Assembly: GCF_017329565.1 (NCBI RefSeq)
Contig: NZ_JAFMTT010000007.1
Source: Alicyclobacillus mali
GTDB taxonomy: Bacteria > Bacillota > Bacilli > Alicyclobacillales > Alicyclobacillaceae
Direction: 5' to 3' (one strand)
Length of the DNA: 64,000 nucleotides
Positions 1-8,378 of this stretch are shown here, piece by piece. Position 1 is the first letter of the stretch; each line of letters starts with the position of its first letter. Position numbers and translations under genes: made by a program. The notes beneath the pieces were generated by a model that was given only the letters and a program-made list of their open reading frames with translations, searched no databases and was not told the DNA's origin.

Positions 1-371
1 AGCTTGACCGGCGCCTGAAGCAACGAGGACTCCCCTTGAAGAGCATCGCCTGTCATCCGGGTTTTGCCGCGACGTCGCTCGTCGAAAACGGCATGCTGAA
101 GGGCGCCTGGGCAAGGCCGCTGGCTCGGGTGGTGAACCGATTTGCCCAGCCGAGCGAGATGGGCGCGCTCCCCACGCTGTACGCCGCCACGCATCCGGAC
201 CTCGCAGGCGGCGAGTACATCGGCCCCGACCGGGGATCTCGAGGCTATCCCGTCGTCGTGTCCTCGTCTCCCGCTTCACGCGATCTCGCCGCAGCGCGCG
301 AGCTTTGGAGCGCCTCGCTCGAGATGACGGGCATTCCGCGCGACGCCTGGTACGCGCTCGAGGACGCGTGA
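1..371 (+). CDS. Short-chain dehydrogenase/reductase, C-terminal part
   Basis: The reading frame is open from the left edge of the window and stops at 369-371, so only the C-terminal ~122 residues are present. The segment with residues KSIACHPGF and then ATSL resembles the region of short-chain dehydrogenases after the catalytic YxxxK, where a conserved Pro-Gly precedes the substrate loop. Later residues (PSEMGALPTLYAAT, then GGEYIGPDRG) match the usual tail of retinol-dehydrogenase-like SDRs. The Rossmann fold and catalytic residues lie outside the window, so substrate and cofactor cannot be judged. The stop is 45 bp before tdk, on the same strand. Family call by pattern; function unknown. 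Confidence 0.75.
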   Translation, partial: LDRRLKQRGLPLKSIACHPGFAATSLVENGMLKGAWARPLARVVNRFAQPSEMGALPTLYAATHPDLAGGEYIGPDRGSRGYPVVVSSSPASRDLAAARELWSASLEMTGIPRDAWYALEDA

Positions 372-416
372 ATCCGCGCCATCGCGCGCTCCCGGGCTTC
401 AGAAAGAGGGGTAGAC

Positions 417-1013
417 GTGGCCAAGTTGTACTTTCGCTTTGGGCAGATGAACGCCAGCAAGTCCATCCAACTGTTGACCGTCGCACACAGCTATGAGGAA
501 CAGGGCAAGAAGGTGGCGCTGTTTACGCCCGCCATCGACGACCGGTACGGCCGCGGCGTCATCGCGTCCAGGGTGGGCATCGCCAAGCGGGCGGTCGTCG
601 TCGACGAGGACACCGACCTGTTCGAGCGCGTGCGCCAGCAGATGCCCGACTGCGTGCTGGTGGACGAGGTGCAGTTCCTCCGCGAGTGTCACGTGCGGCA
701 GCTGGCGCGCGTGGCGGACGATCTCGACATTCCCGTGATCATGTACGGCCTCCTCAAGGACTACCGCAACCGCCTGTTCGAGGGCAGCGAGGCGGCCATT
801 CTGTGGGCGGACCGGATTGAAGAGATCAAGACCATCTGTGCACACCCAGGATGCGACCGCAAGGCGACCATGATTCTCAAGGTCAAGGATGGGCGCCCGG
901 TGTACGAGGGGGAGCAGATTGAAGTCGGCGGGAACGATCTTTACAAGTCCGTCTGTCGCAAGCACTACTTTCATCCCGACGTGGAGGGCCTGATGCGCGC
1001 CACGGGTCCGTGA
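417..1013 (+). CDS. tdk: Thymidine kinase
   Basis: 198-residue cytosolic enzyme that phosphorylates thymidine to dTMP in nucleoside salvage. The length and layout match the E. coli-type thymidine kinase family: N-terminal nucleotide-binding loop (residues 9-16, GQMNASKS), Walker-B-like DEVQF at 83-87, the lasso region, and a zinc site built from C141, C146, C180 and H183. The start is GTG at 417, preceded by an AAGAGGGG ribosome binding site. Oddity: the glycine usual before the catalytic lysine of the P-loop (GKS/GKT) is serine here (ASKS), while an extra Gly sits at position 9. Everything else is intact, so I read it as functional. The next gene is convergent. Confidence 0.95.
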   Translation: MAKLYFRFGQMNASKSIQLLTVAHSYEEQGKKVALFTPAIDDRYGRGVIASRVGIAKRAVVVDEDTDLFERVRQQMPDCVLVDEVQFLRECHVRQLARVADDLDIPVIMYGLLKDYRNRLFEGSEAAILWADRIEEIKTICAHPGCDRKATMILKVKDGRPVYEGEQIEVGGNDLYKSVCRKHYFHPDVEGLMRATGP

Positions 1014-1057
1014 GGTAAGCGTTCAGCGGCGCAGTGCTCCGCCCCGGCGCCTCAATG

Positions 1058-1411
1058 TCACAGTTCGAGCGACAACTGAATGGCAGGTGCCTTTGCCAGG
1101 TCTTCTTCTGCCGCGCGAAGACAGGCGGTGAGCGTGTACACGGGCATCTTCAATTGACATGCCACGTACACTTCCAGTCGGGCACCACGCGAGCGCTCCC
1201 ATCCAGGGAGCGTCACGACGGCGTCCGCGTCCATGAGCATGCGGATGTCGCGGCGCATGGCGGCGTACCAATCGTCTTCGGGCGAACCATATTCGGCCGG
1301 GTTGATGACCTGAAATCCCCGCGCCCGGAGTGACTGAGCGGCCTCCAGGAAGGCCGGGCGATTCCCGTGCGGGAGCCCCGTCATGGGACCGGACAGATAG
1401 ATGCGCTTCAC
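1058..1411 (-). CDS. DUF4406 / nucleoside deoxyribosyltransferase-like protein, SOS-controlled
   Basis: 117 residues. The N-terminal IYLSGPMTG, the central INPAEYG, and the later acidic DADAVVTLPGW followed by ARLEVYVA are the hallmarks of the DUF4406 / nucleoside 2-deoxyribosyltransferase-like fold, in which a GPMTG loop binds a nucleotide. True deoxyribosyltransferases use a catalytic Glu; here E80 (in ARLE) is the candidate. The GTG start at 1411 has GGGAGG eight bases upstream; an upstream ATG would overlap the promoter and is rejected. The promoter carries a perfect LexA box in its spacer (see 1442-1470), so the gene should be induced by DNA damage. Role unknown; nucleotide-pool sanitation is a guess. 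Confidence 0.8.
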   Translation of the reverse strand: MKRIYLSGPMTGLPHGNRPAFLEAAQSLRARGFQVINPAEYGSPEDDWYAAMRRDIRMLMDADAVVTLPGWERSRGARLEVYVACQLKMPVYTLTACLRAAEEDLAKAPAIQLSLEL

Positions 1412-1441
1412 GTGATCTCGCCTCCCGAGTATCTTGAGCTC

Positions 1442-1470
1442 AGGATATGCGAACATATGTTCGATGTCAA
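1442..1470 (-). promoter_or_regulatory. Sigma-A promoter with embedded LexA (SOS) box
   Basis: Read on the minus strand: -35 TTGACA (1465-1470), 17-bp spacer, -10 TATCCT (1442-1447). The spacer contains CGAACATATGTTCG (1450-1463), a perfect match to the Gram-positive LexA/DinR consensus CGAACRNRYGTTYG. A repressor bound here would block polymerase. It sits 39 bp upstream of the DUF4406 gene start. The divergent oxidoreductase promoter is separate and about 20 bp away, so that gene might also be affected. Confidence 0.85.
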
Positions 1471-1488
1471 GAGGGTGTCGTAGACTCC

Positions 1489-1526
1489 TTGGCGAACGTT
1501 TTTTCTTCATATACAATGAACGTTCG
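1489..1526 (+). promoter_or_regulatory. Promoter with flanking inverted repeat, upstream of FAD oxidoreductase
   Basis: TTGGCG (1489-1494), 17-bp spacer, TACAAT (1512-1517) form a plausible sigma-A promoter for the gene at 1583. Two perfect 8-bp inverted arms, CGAACGTT (1493-1500) and AACGTTCG (1519-1526), bracket the -10 element and look like an operator. They do not fit the LexA spacing. Confidence 0.5.
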
Positions 1527-1582
1527 GGTCGCGGCGGAGTGACACTGTTCGCCTCAGGCCGCGATGACGAGGAGGATTTCGC

Positions 1583-3010
1583 ATGGCAGAGCACTACGAC
1601 GTGATCATCGTGGGCGCGGGGCCCGCCGGACTCTACGCCGCCTACGAGTTGGTGGAGAAGGCGCCGAAGCTCAAGGTGCTGCTCATCGACAAGGGCGTGG
1701 AGGCGCGGTTTCGCCACTGCCCCATCATGGAGGGGCGGATCGACAAGTGCCCGCCGCCCAACAAGATCAAGACGTATGCGAGCTGCTGGCCCGCGTGCGG
1801 CGTCATCAACGGCGCGGGCGGCGCGGGGAGCTTTTCGGACGGCAAGTTCAACATCACCGCCGAATACGGTGGCTACCTGACGGAGTACCTGCCCGCGAGC
1901 GAGGTGCTCGGGCTCATCGAGTATGTGGACGCCATCAACCTTCGGCACGGGGCGCCCGACGCCGTGACGGATCCGTCCACGCCCGCCGTGGCTGCCATCG
2001 AGCGGCGGGCCATGGCTGCCGGGCTCAAGTTGCTTCGCGCGCGCGTCCGCCACATCGGCACCGACAAGAACCTGGAGCTCATCCAGTCGCTGTTCGAGCA
2101 CCTCGGCCGTCACATCGATCTCCGCTTTCGCACCTTCGTCGAGGACATCGTGGTGGAGGGCGATCGCGTCGGCGGCGTGATCCTGCGCGGGGGTGAGGTG
2201 GTTCGAAGCCGCTACGTGCTGCTCGCGCCGGGGCGGGACGGGGCGACGTGGCTGTCCGACTTGTTCCGTCGCCACAAGCTCAAGATGACCAACAACCAGG
2301 TGGACATCGGCGTGCGCGTGGAGACGTCGAACGTGGTCATGCAGGAGCTGAACGAGCACCTGTACGAGGCCAAGTTCCTGTTCCAGTCGCCGGCGACCGG
2401 CCTCATGGTGCGGACGTTTTGCGCCAACCCGTCCGGCCATGTCGTGATTGAAAACCACACGGGCGTCATGGCGGCCAACGGCCACGCGTATCACGATCCG
2501 GCGCTCGGATCGCAGAACACGAACTTTGCGCTTCTGGTCAGCCACCGGTTCACCGAGCCGTTCGACAAGCCGAACGAGTTCGCGAAGAGCATCTGCCGGC
2601 ACGCGAACGAGCTGTCGAACGGGTCCATCATCCTGCAGAAATACGGCGATCTGCGCAAGGGCCGCCGATCGACCCCTCAGCGCATCCGCGAAGGGTTCGT
2701 CGAGCCGACGCTCAAGGAGGCCGTGCCGGGCGATCTCGGCCTCGTGCTGCCGTACAAGACGATGGTCGCGCTGATGGAGATGATCGAGGCGCTCGACAAG
2801 GTGGCGCCTGGCGTCGCGAGCGATCACACGCTGTTCTACGGCGTGGAGGCGAAGTTCTACGCCGCGCGCGCCGAGGTGGGGCCGGATCTGCAGGCGAAGA
2901 TCGACGGGTTGTACTGCGCGGGCGACGGCCCGGGCATCTCGCGCGGAATCTCGCAGGCGGCCTCGTGCGGCGTGCACGTGGCGCGGCAGATCGCGAAGCG
3001 CGAGGCGTGA
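1583..3010 (+). CDS. NAD(P)/FAD-dependent oxidoreductase
   Basis: 475-residue cytosolic flavoprotein. The N-terminal dinucleotide-binding motif is GAGPAGLYAA (residues 11-20), with the acidic end of beta-2 at IDKG. A cysteine-rich stretch (RHCPIMEGRIDKCPPP, then CWPACGVI) and GGAGSFSDGKFN follow. A second FAD contact near the C-terminus reads LYCAGDGPGISRGI. This architecture is typical of the conserved bacterial 'FAD-dependent protein' group related to the thiazole synthase/GidA-like fold; the natural substrate is not known. The ATG start has GAGGAGG upstream (GACGAGGAGGATTTCGC). It is transcribed divergently from the SOS-controlled gene and ends at a bidirectional terminator shared with the next, convergent gene. 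Confidence 0.85.
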   Translation: MAEHYDVIIVGAGPAGLYAAYELVEKAPKLKVLLIDKGVEARFRHCPIMEGRIDKCPPPNKIKTYASCWPACGVINGAGGAGSFSDGKFNITAEYGGYLTEYLPASEVLGLIEYVDAINLRHGAPDAVTDPSTPAVAAIERRAMAAGLKLLRARVRHIGTDKNLELIQSLFEHLGRHIDLRFRTFVEDIVVEGDRVGGVILRGGEVVRSRYVLLAPGRDGATWLSDLFRRHKLKMTNNQVDIGVRVETSNVVMQELNEHLYEAKFLFQSPATGLMVRTFCANPSGHVVIENHTGVMAANGHAYHDPALGSQNTNFALLVSHRFTEPFDKPNEFAKSICRHANELSNGSIILQKYGDLRKGRRSTPQRIREGFVEPTLKEAVPGDLGLVLPYKTMVALMEMIEALDKVAPGVASDHTLFYGVEAKFYAARAEVGPDLQAKIDGLYCAGDGPGISRGISQAASCGVHVARQIAKREA

Positions 3011-3042
3011 TCGACAGGCGGCGCGAGCTTGACGTGCAAGGG

Positions 3043-3077
3043 AAAGGCCCAGGGCCATCTGAGGTCCCGGGCCTTTT
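3043..3077. terminator. Bidirectional intrinsic terminator
   Basis: AAAGGCCC (3043-3050) pairs perfectly with GGGCCTTT (3069-3076); GGG/CCC extends the stem after a one-base bulge. T-runs lie on both strands. It separates the convergent oxidoreductase and phospholipase D-like genes. Confidence 0.85.
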
Positions 3078-3092
3078 CGCCGTGCGCCGGTG

Positions 3093-4388
3093 TCATCGCG
3101 AGACGTGTACCAGCTTGCCGTCCTGGAAGTACAGCCGCGCGCCGTTCGGATACGTCCAGACGGTCTCGGGCCTGCCGTGGTACGTGGTGGACGAGATGGA
3201 CGACGGCGGTCCCCACTTCGACCGCGCCTCCGACTCGGAAATCCCGATCGGCAGGTAGGGATACGCCCCGCCGGAACCCCCGGACGTCCCGCTCCCGGAT
3301 GTCCCCGTGCCGGACGCGCCGGATGCGCTCGACAACGGCTGCGCTTTCTGCCAATACTGGCCGAACCACGCCTCTGCCTGCGCGCGCACGAGGGGCTGGG
3401 TGACGACCATTCCGACCTCCCGGTTGTCGTCGAGCGAGTTGGCGGAGAGGTTTTCGCTGCCGATGAAGACGGCCTCCGTGCCCGCAATCAACTTCGCGTG
3501 CACGTAAGGCGACGAAAGGAGCCGGACCTGCACGCCATGGCTCGCGAGCATGCGCGCGTTCGCCATCTCCTCGCTGTCGATGGAGGACGGGAGCAAGAGC
3601 TCGAGCTGGCGGCCTTTCGCCTCCATGGCCGCCATGACGTCCGGGGCGTCGTACAGTTCCTCCTCGGCCATGACGACCGGGCCGGGCTGGCGGATCTGAT
3701 TGGCGAGCGCCTCGGCCGATCCCGGCGACACAATGAGCGCGGGCGGGAGGCTCGGCCGTGGGCGGCCCGACCAGTCCGCCTGGAACAGGGCGTCGAGATC
3801 GGCCGGGAGGGTACCGCCGTCGATCTCGACGTTGTCCTCGAGGTTGGCGCCGCCATCGAGGGCCGAATACGTGGCGTTGGCCGAACCGACAATGGCGAGG
3901 TGCCCGTCGACCACGAGGTACTTGGCGTGATCGTAGCTCGTCGCGGAGGGCGACCACGTCTTGACCTGCACCTTCGAGCCGCGGAACATCGCGAGTTCCT
4001 TCGAGACAGCGTCCGGGAAGTCGTACGGGTGGCTGTCCAGGATGACGCGCACGATCACGCCGCGCGCGGCGGCCTGCTTGAGCGCGTTGGCGACGTTTTC
4101 GTCGGTGAGCAGGTAGACGTTGTAATCCACGCGCTGGCGCGCCCGTTCAATCGCGCTCACCCAGGGGGCCGATCCGGCGCCGGGCTCCCCAATCCACGTG
4201 AATTGGCTGGCGGACGCCGCGATGGAGGCGACGCCCTTCGAGGGCGCGGCGCCTGTCGCCGTGCCGTGGGCAGGTGTGCTGTTCGCTGCGTTTGGGGCAG
4301 AGACGTTTGCCGTGCCGCACGCCGTCAAGAAAAACAGGGCTGGCGCCAGGGCGGAAGCCAGCCTGAGCCAAACCCGATTCCTGTTCAC
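3093..4388 (-). CDS. Phospholipase D-like lipoprotein
   Basis: 431 residues from the GTG at 4388, chosen because AAGGAG lies 8 bases upstream; the ATG two codons earlier is too close to it. The N-terminus is a lipoprotein signal with lipobox LTAC (Cys24), so the protein should be anchored outside the membrane. Two PLD-type repeats follow. The first has a full HxK(x4)D motif (H154, K156, D161, then GSAN). The second has H297 and K299, but the Asp position is Thr304, followed by GSEN. After a Gly/Ser-rich linker (about 357-374) there is a ~55-residue C-terminal domain that looks like the SmpA/BamE fold. Activity could be phosphodiesterase or nuclease; substrate unknown. Confidence 0.85.
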   Translation of the reverse strand: MNRNRVWLRLASALAPALFFLTACGTANVSAPNAANSTPAHGTATGAAPSKGVASIAASASQFTWIGEPGAGSAPWVSAIERARQRVDYNVYLLTDENVANALKQAAARGVIVRVILDSHPYDFPDAVSKELAMFRGSKVQVKTWSPSATSYDHAKYLVVDGHLAIVGSANATYSALDGGANLEDNVEIDGGTLPADLDALFQADWSGRPRPSLPPALIVSPGSAEALANQIRQPGPVVMAEEELYDAPDVMAAMEAKGRQLELLLPSSIDSEEMANARMLASHGVQVRLLSSPYVHAKLIAGTEAVFIGSENLSANSLDDNREVGMVVTQPLVRAQAEAWFGQYWQKAQPLSSASGASGTGTSGSGTSGGSGGAYPYLPIGISESEARSKWGPPSSISSTTYHGRPETVWTYPNGARLYFQDGKLVHVSR

Positions 4389-4445
4389 GTGCATCGCTCC
4401 TTCAGCGAAATGGTGATCCGATTGTAACAAATCTCTTCCCTGCCA

Positions 4446-5219
4446 TCACGCGGAGGGCGGCGTGGGCGAGGGGAGCGCCTGGGTGGCGGATGGCCTGAGC
4501 CGGAGGTCGTCCAGGATGATGCCGGACACGTGGCACGCAAGCGCCCGGTTCACGGCCAGCTCGGTCTTCGCGGTCCACGCGTACACGGCGAGGTGGTGGG
4601 CTTTGGCCTCGGCCACAAACAGCGGATCCAGGTGTTCGATGTCGGGGTGGAGGCTCTGCGCGCCGAGGCGCTCCGCGAGCTGAATGGGCTCCAGCAGGCG
4701 CCCGGTGAAGAGCACGCCGAGGGCGATGTCGCGGTCGAAGCGGCGAACCTCGGCCAGCGCGGCGTGATCGAAAGAGGAGAGGAGGACGCGATCCCGCGCG
4801 TTGTGGCGGTAGATGGCGCCGAGCACGCGGCGGATGAGCTGGCGGGTGTGCGCGACGGGGCTCGTCTTCAGCTCGATGTTCAGGCACATGTGCGGCACGG
4901 TCGCGAACACCTCGTCGAGCGTGGGGATGAGCGTGCCGCGAAAGCGGGCGTCAAACCACGATCCGGCGTCGAGCTTGCGCAGATCGGCGAGTCGCATGTC
5001 GGCTATCAGGCCGCTGCCGTCCGTCGTCCGGTCGACCGTCGGATCGTGCAGGACCACGACGCCGCCGTCGCCCGTCAGGCGGACGTCGAGCTCAATCATG
5101 TCCGCGCCCAACTCCGCCGCCCGCACGAAGGCGGGCAGCGTGTTCTCGGGGCACTCGGCGGACGCGCCGCGGTGGGCGATATAGAGCGTGTCGTCGCGCA
5201 TCAGGAGTTCTCGAATCAT
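4446..5219 (-). CDS. ugpQ: Glycerophosphodiester phosphodiesterase
   Basis: 257-residue cytosolic GDPD-family TIM barrel. It hydrolyses glycerophosphodiesters to glycerol-3-phosphate and an alcohol. Visible active-site features: HRG (16-18), ENT (25-27), E43-x-D45, HD (58-59) and a later IELKT. There is no signal peptide, which fits the intracellular UgpQ type rather than the secreted GlpQ. The ATG start follows AAGGAGG by 7 bases. It is the last gene of a four-gene minus-strand operon with the three importer genes (31-bp gap), so it probably acts on imported glycerophosphodiesters. Confidence 0.92.
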   Translation of the reverse strand: MIRELLMRDDTLYIAHRGASAECPENTLPAFVRAAELGADMIELDVRLTGDGGVVVLHDPTVDRTTDGSGLIADMRLADLRKLDAGSWFDARFRGTLIPTLDEVFATVPHMCLNIELKTSPVAHTRQLIRRVLGAIYRHNARDRVLLSSFDHAALAEVRRFDRDIALGVLFTGRLLEPIQLAERLGAQSLHPDIEHLDPLFVAEAKAHHLAVYAWTAKTELAVNRALACHVSGIILDDLRLRPSATQALPSPTPPSA

Positions 5220-5250
5220 GCGAAGACCTCCTTGTCTTCAAGCGCGGATG

Positions 5251-6576
5251 TCATCCGAGGTTTTGATCGGCGGCCTCTGCGGCCTGGTGCATGGTGGCTG
5301 CGACGGGCTTGCCCTCGTCGAAGATGCCTTGCAGCGCCTGCTGCACCGGCTGCAACGCGGCCAGGTACGCGGGGGACGCCGGCGAAGGATGCTCGTACTG
5401 GAGCTCCTCAATGGCGGTCCGGTACTGCGGGTGCTGTGTCAGATACGATTTGTAGACGGGATCGTTCAGATCCGCCTTCTGCACGGGCAGGTAGCCGGTC
5501 TCGGTGGACCACTTCACCGACTGCTTGGGCGAGGTCCACCACTGGATGAACGTCCAGGCGGCCTTCTGCTGCGCGGGTGTGGCGTCCTTGAAGATGGCGA
5601 GATCGCCACCGCCAGGCGGGACGGCGAGCGTCTTGCCGCGCGGCAGGAGCGCGGTGCCCCACTGGAACTTGCCGCCCACGCCCTTGGTCACCGTGCCCGC
5701 GCTGCCGATTGAGTCGATGTCCATGGCTACCTGGCCGTTGATGAAGTCCTGCGTCATGAGGTCCCAGTAGTTCGGCCCCGTCTCCACCTTCGCGTAGCCC
5801 TGCTTCACGAGCGACTGCTCCGTCTCCAGGACGGAGAGCGCGGGCGGCTGGTCGAACGTGGCGCGCTTCAAATCGGCCGAGAGAATGGAGCCACCGCCGG
5901 ACTCCACCGCGTACTCCCACGGCCACCAGTCGACGAGCGGCTCGAAGCCGTAAATCTTGTTCGATCCGGCCCCGCTCGTGAGCTTCTTCGCGTCCGCCGC
6001 GAGCTGCGCCCAGTTCGACGGAGGCGAGGCGATGTGCGCCTTCGCGAAGAGTGTCTTGTTGTAGTAGAGCACGGGCACGCTGCGGTTGAACGGAACCGCG
6101 TAGTACCGGCCCTGGTACTGCGTCGAGACGAGGATGCCCGGCAGGAAGTTGGACGGCTTGTCGACGCTCGAAGACTGCATCAGATGGGTGAGATCGAGCA
6201 ATTGCCCGCTCGCCGCGAACACCGGCATCGCGTGCACTTCAATCTGCGCTAAGGTGGGCGGATCGCCCGCCTTGATGGCCGCGAGCAGCTTCTGCTGTTC
6301 CTCGCCGCCGCCGGAGTAGCTGCCCTGGTACGTGGCCACGACCTTGATGCTGGGGTGGGTCTGGTTGAACTCCTGCACCATCTGTTGAATGTCCTGGCTG
6401 AGCGTCGTGCCGACGCCGTACCAGAAGGTGATGGTCACGGGCTGGCTCGATGCCGCGGCCCGGCTGGCGCCCGTCGCCGCCTGTCCGCCGCCGTTTGCGG
6501 CGGGCGCGCCACATCCTGTCGCCACGAGTCCGAGCGCCAGGAGCGCGCCGGATTTCCACAGTCGATCTTGTTTCAT
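5251..6576 (-). CDS. ugpB: ABC transporter solute-binding lipoprotein (UgpB-like)
   Basis: 441-residue extracytoplasmic binding protein of the family-1 extracellular solute-binding type. Signal peptide with lipobox ending in Cys22 (VATGC), then the family opening (VTITFWYG) and a DPPTLAQIEVHA segment. The ATG at 6576 has GGGAGGG 6 bases upstream; a TTG five codons earlier overlaps that site and is rejected. The family binds sugars or glycerol-3-phosphate. The linked GDPD gene favours glycerol-3-phosphate or its diesters, but this is inference from context. It lies directly downstream of the two permease genes. Confidence 0.85.
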   Translation of the reverse strand: MKQDRLWKSGALLALGLVATGCGAPAANGGGQAATGASRAAASSQPVTITFWYGVGTTLSQDIQQMVQEFNQTHPSIKVVATYQGSYSGGGEEQQKLLAAIKAGDPPTLAQIEVHAMPVFAASGQLLDLTHLMQSSSVDKPSNFLPGILVSTQYQGRYYAVPFNRSVPVLYYNKTLFAKAHIASPPSNWAQLAADAKKLTSGAGSNKIYGFEPLVDWWPWEYAVESGGGSILSADLKRATFDQPPALSVLETEQSLVKQGYAKVETGPNYWDLMTQDFINGQVAMDIDSIGSAGTVTKGVGGKFQWGTALLPRGKTLAVPPGGGDLAIFKDATPAQQKAAWTFIQWWTSPKQSVKWSTETGYLPVQKADLNDPVYKSYLTQHPQYRTAIEELQYEHPSPASPAYLAALQPVQQALQGIFDEGKPVAATMHQAAEAADQNLG

Positions 6577-6618
6577 GGTTTTCCCTCCCAATGTATGCGC
6601 CTCAAGCGGGCGCCGTGT

Positions 6619-7446
6619 TTATCCCTTCACGGCCGTCTGGGCCACGCCCTGGACGAAGTAGCGCTGGCCGATGAGGAACAGGATGACGACGGGCGCGATG
6701 GCGAAGATGTCAAAGGCCATCGCGTAGTTCCACTGCAGGGTTTGACCCGCGTCCTGCGTCAGGAAGTACGACAGGGCGACGGGCACCACGCGCATGTTGG
6801 TGGAGTTGGTGGCCACGAGCGGCCAGAACAGGCTGTTGTAGTGGTAGACAAAGTTGAGCAACACGAGCGTCACGATGGTCGGCTTGTTGTTCGGCAGGAC
6901 GATGCGCGTCAAAATCCACCACTCGCTCGCGCCGTCCACCCGCGCGGCGTCGACGATGTCCCGCGGCAGCGTCAGAAAGCCTTGGCGCATGAGGAAGATG
7001 CCGAAGGCCGATCCGGCGTACGGCAGGATGAGCGCGCCGTACGTGTTGATGAGATGCATCGCGGACAGCATGGTGTAGACGGGGACGAACGTCGCCTGCA
7101 TGGGCACCATCATGGCCACGAGCACCGCGAAGAACAGCCAGCGCTTGCCGCGGAGCGGGATGAAGACGAGCGCGTACGCGGCGAGCGAGGACGTGATCAC
7201 CTGCAGCGCGACGATGGCGCCGTTGGTAAACACGCTGTTCCACAGGTACAGGAGGAACGGCTGGGCGCGCCACGCAGCGGCGAAGTTGCTCCACGCGGGG
7301 TGCGCGGGCCAGAGCGCCGAAGACAAGAGACTGCTCGTCGGCATGAGCGACGTGCGGATCATCCAGTACACGGGCGCCAGGCAGAGCAAGGCCGCGATGG
7401 TCAGCAGCGCGTACGAGACGCCCTTCAACAGGGGGTTCGCCCTCAC
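6619..7446 (-). CDS. ugpE: ABC transporter permease (UgpE/MalG-like)
   Basis: 275-residue inner-membrane permease with about six hydrophobic segments. It carries the EAA loop that contacts the ATPase (DAARVDGASEWWILTRIVLP). The GTG start at 7446 overlaps the stop of the upstream permease (GTGA), indicating translational coupling. It forms the heterodimeric channel with the gene at 7443-8378 and receives substrate from the binding lipoprotein. No ATP-binding subunit gene is in the operon, so a shared MsmX/UgpC-type ATPase elsewhere is expected. Confidence 0.88.
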   Translation of the reverse strand: MRANPLLKGVSYALLTIAALLCLAPVYWMIRTSLMPTSSLLSSALWPAHPAWSNFAAAWRAQPFLLYLWNSVFTNGAIVALQVITSSLAAYALVFIPLRGKRWLFFAVLVAMMVPMQATFVPVYTMLSAMHLINTYGALILPYAGSAFGIFLMRQGFLTLPRDIVDAARVDGASEWWILTRIVLPNNKPTIVTLVLLNFVYHYNSLFWPLVATNSTNMRVVPVALSYFLTQDAGQTLQWNYAMAFDIFAIAPVVILFLIGQRYFVQGVAQTAVKG

Positions 7447-8378
7447 GATTCCTCCACCACCCATCGGCGGCTCAAGCGCATCTGCAGGTACGAGAGGCAC
7501 GCGAGCACGAGGATCAGAATGACGCTTGCCGCAGAAGACTCCCCGATGTTGAACGCTTGAAAGCCTTTCTCGAAGATGTAGTAGGCAAACGTGGTGGTCG
7601 CGCCGTCTGGACCGCCTCCGGTCATGACGTACACCTGATCGAAGGTCTGGAACGTCTGGATGAGGCAGATGACGACGGCGAAAAACAGGCTTGGCCCGAG
7701 CGCGCGCAGCGTCACGTGGCGAAACACCTGCCAGCGCCCGCCGCCATCCACCTGGCACGCCTCCATCAGGGACGTCGGCACGCTCTGCAGCCCTGCGAGG
7801 AAGATGATGGCGTAATAGCCGGTGAACTGCCATGCGGTGAGGATGAGCACCGACAGAAGCGCCGTCCGCCCTTGGCCGAGCCAGTTGACCGGCGCCAGGC
7901 CGAGGCGCTGCAGGGCCAGATTCACCGGTCCTCCGTCCGTGGCGAAGAGCAGCGAGAAGATGAGGCCCGAACTCACGAGCGGAATCACGTACGGTCCGAA
8001 GACGGCCGCTCGGAATATCGCTCGCCCGCGAATGCGCTGGTTCAGGAGCACGGCGAGGAGGAGCGCGGCGGGCAGCGACAGCGCCATCATGCCGACCGCC
8101 AGCCACACCGTGTTTGACGCCGCCTGCCAAAAGTCGGGCGCGGCGAGCAAGTGCGCGTAGTTGGCGAATCCGGCGAACACCGGTTGCGGGGTGTACAGCG
8201 TCGACTGGTAGAGGCTCAGGTACACCGCGTAGCCCATCGGCACAAAGACAAACGCGAGCAGAAAGAGGAGCGCGGGCGCCATCATCGCGACGCCGGTGAG
8301 TTGAAGCGAGAACCGGCCACGCGCAAAGCGCCTTTCCTCTATGTGTTGTGCGATCACGGCTTCGGCGGCCTTGGCCAC
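7443..8378 (-). CDS. ugpA: ABC transporter permease (UgpA/MalF-like)
   Basis: 311-residue membrane permease, first gene of the ugp-like operon. Six transmembrane segments begin around residue 30 (VAMMAPALLFLLAFVFVP), and the EAA motif EACQVDGGGRWQVFRHV lies in the fourth cytoplasmic loop. The GTG at 8378 is preferred over an ATG 18 bases upstream because that ATG overlaps the AAGGAGG site that serves the GTG (6-base spacing). The ~190-bp divergent region to the aminopeptidase must hold the operon promoter; I could not pick a convincing -35/-10 pair. Confidence 0.88.
   Translation of the reverse strand: MAKAAEAVIAQHIEERRFARGRFSLQLTGVAMMAPALLFLLAFVFVPMGYAVYLSLYQSTLYTPQPVFAGFANYAHLLAAPDFWQAASNTVWLAVGMMALSLPAALLLAVLLNQRIRGRAIFRAAVFGPYVIPLVSSGLIFSLLFATDGGPVNLALQRLGLAPVNWLGQGRTALLSVLILTAWQFTGYYAIIFLAGLQSVPTSLMEACQVDGGGRWQVFRHVTLRALGPSLFFAVVICLIQTFQTFDQVYVMTGGGPDGATTTFAYYIFEKGFQAFNIGESSAASVILILVLACLSYLQMRLSRRWVVEES

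Noticed and set aside
1058..3487. Long minus-strand open frame of ~800 codons
   Set aside because: Antisense to the FAD oxidoreductase; arginine/alanine-rich shadow typical of GC-rich DNA. Only its last 117 codons, with a ribosome site and promoter, are real.
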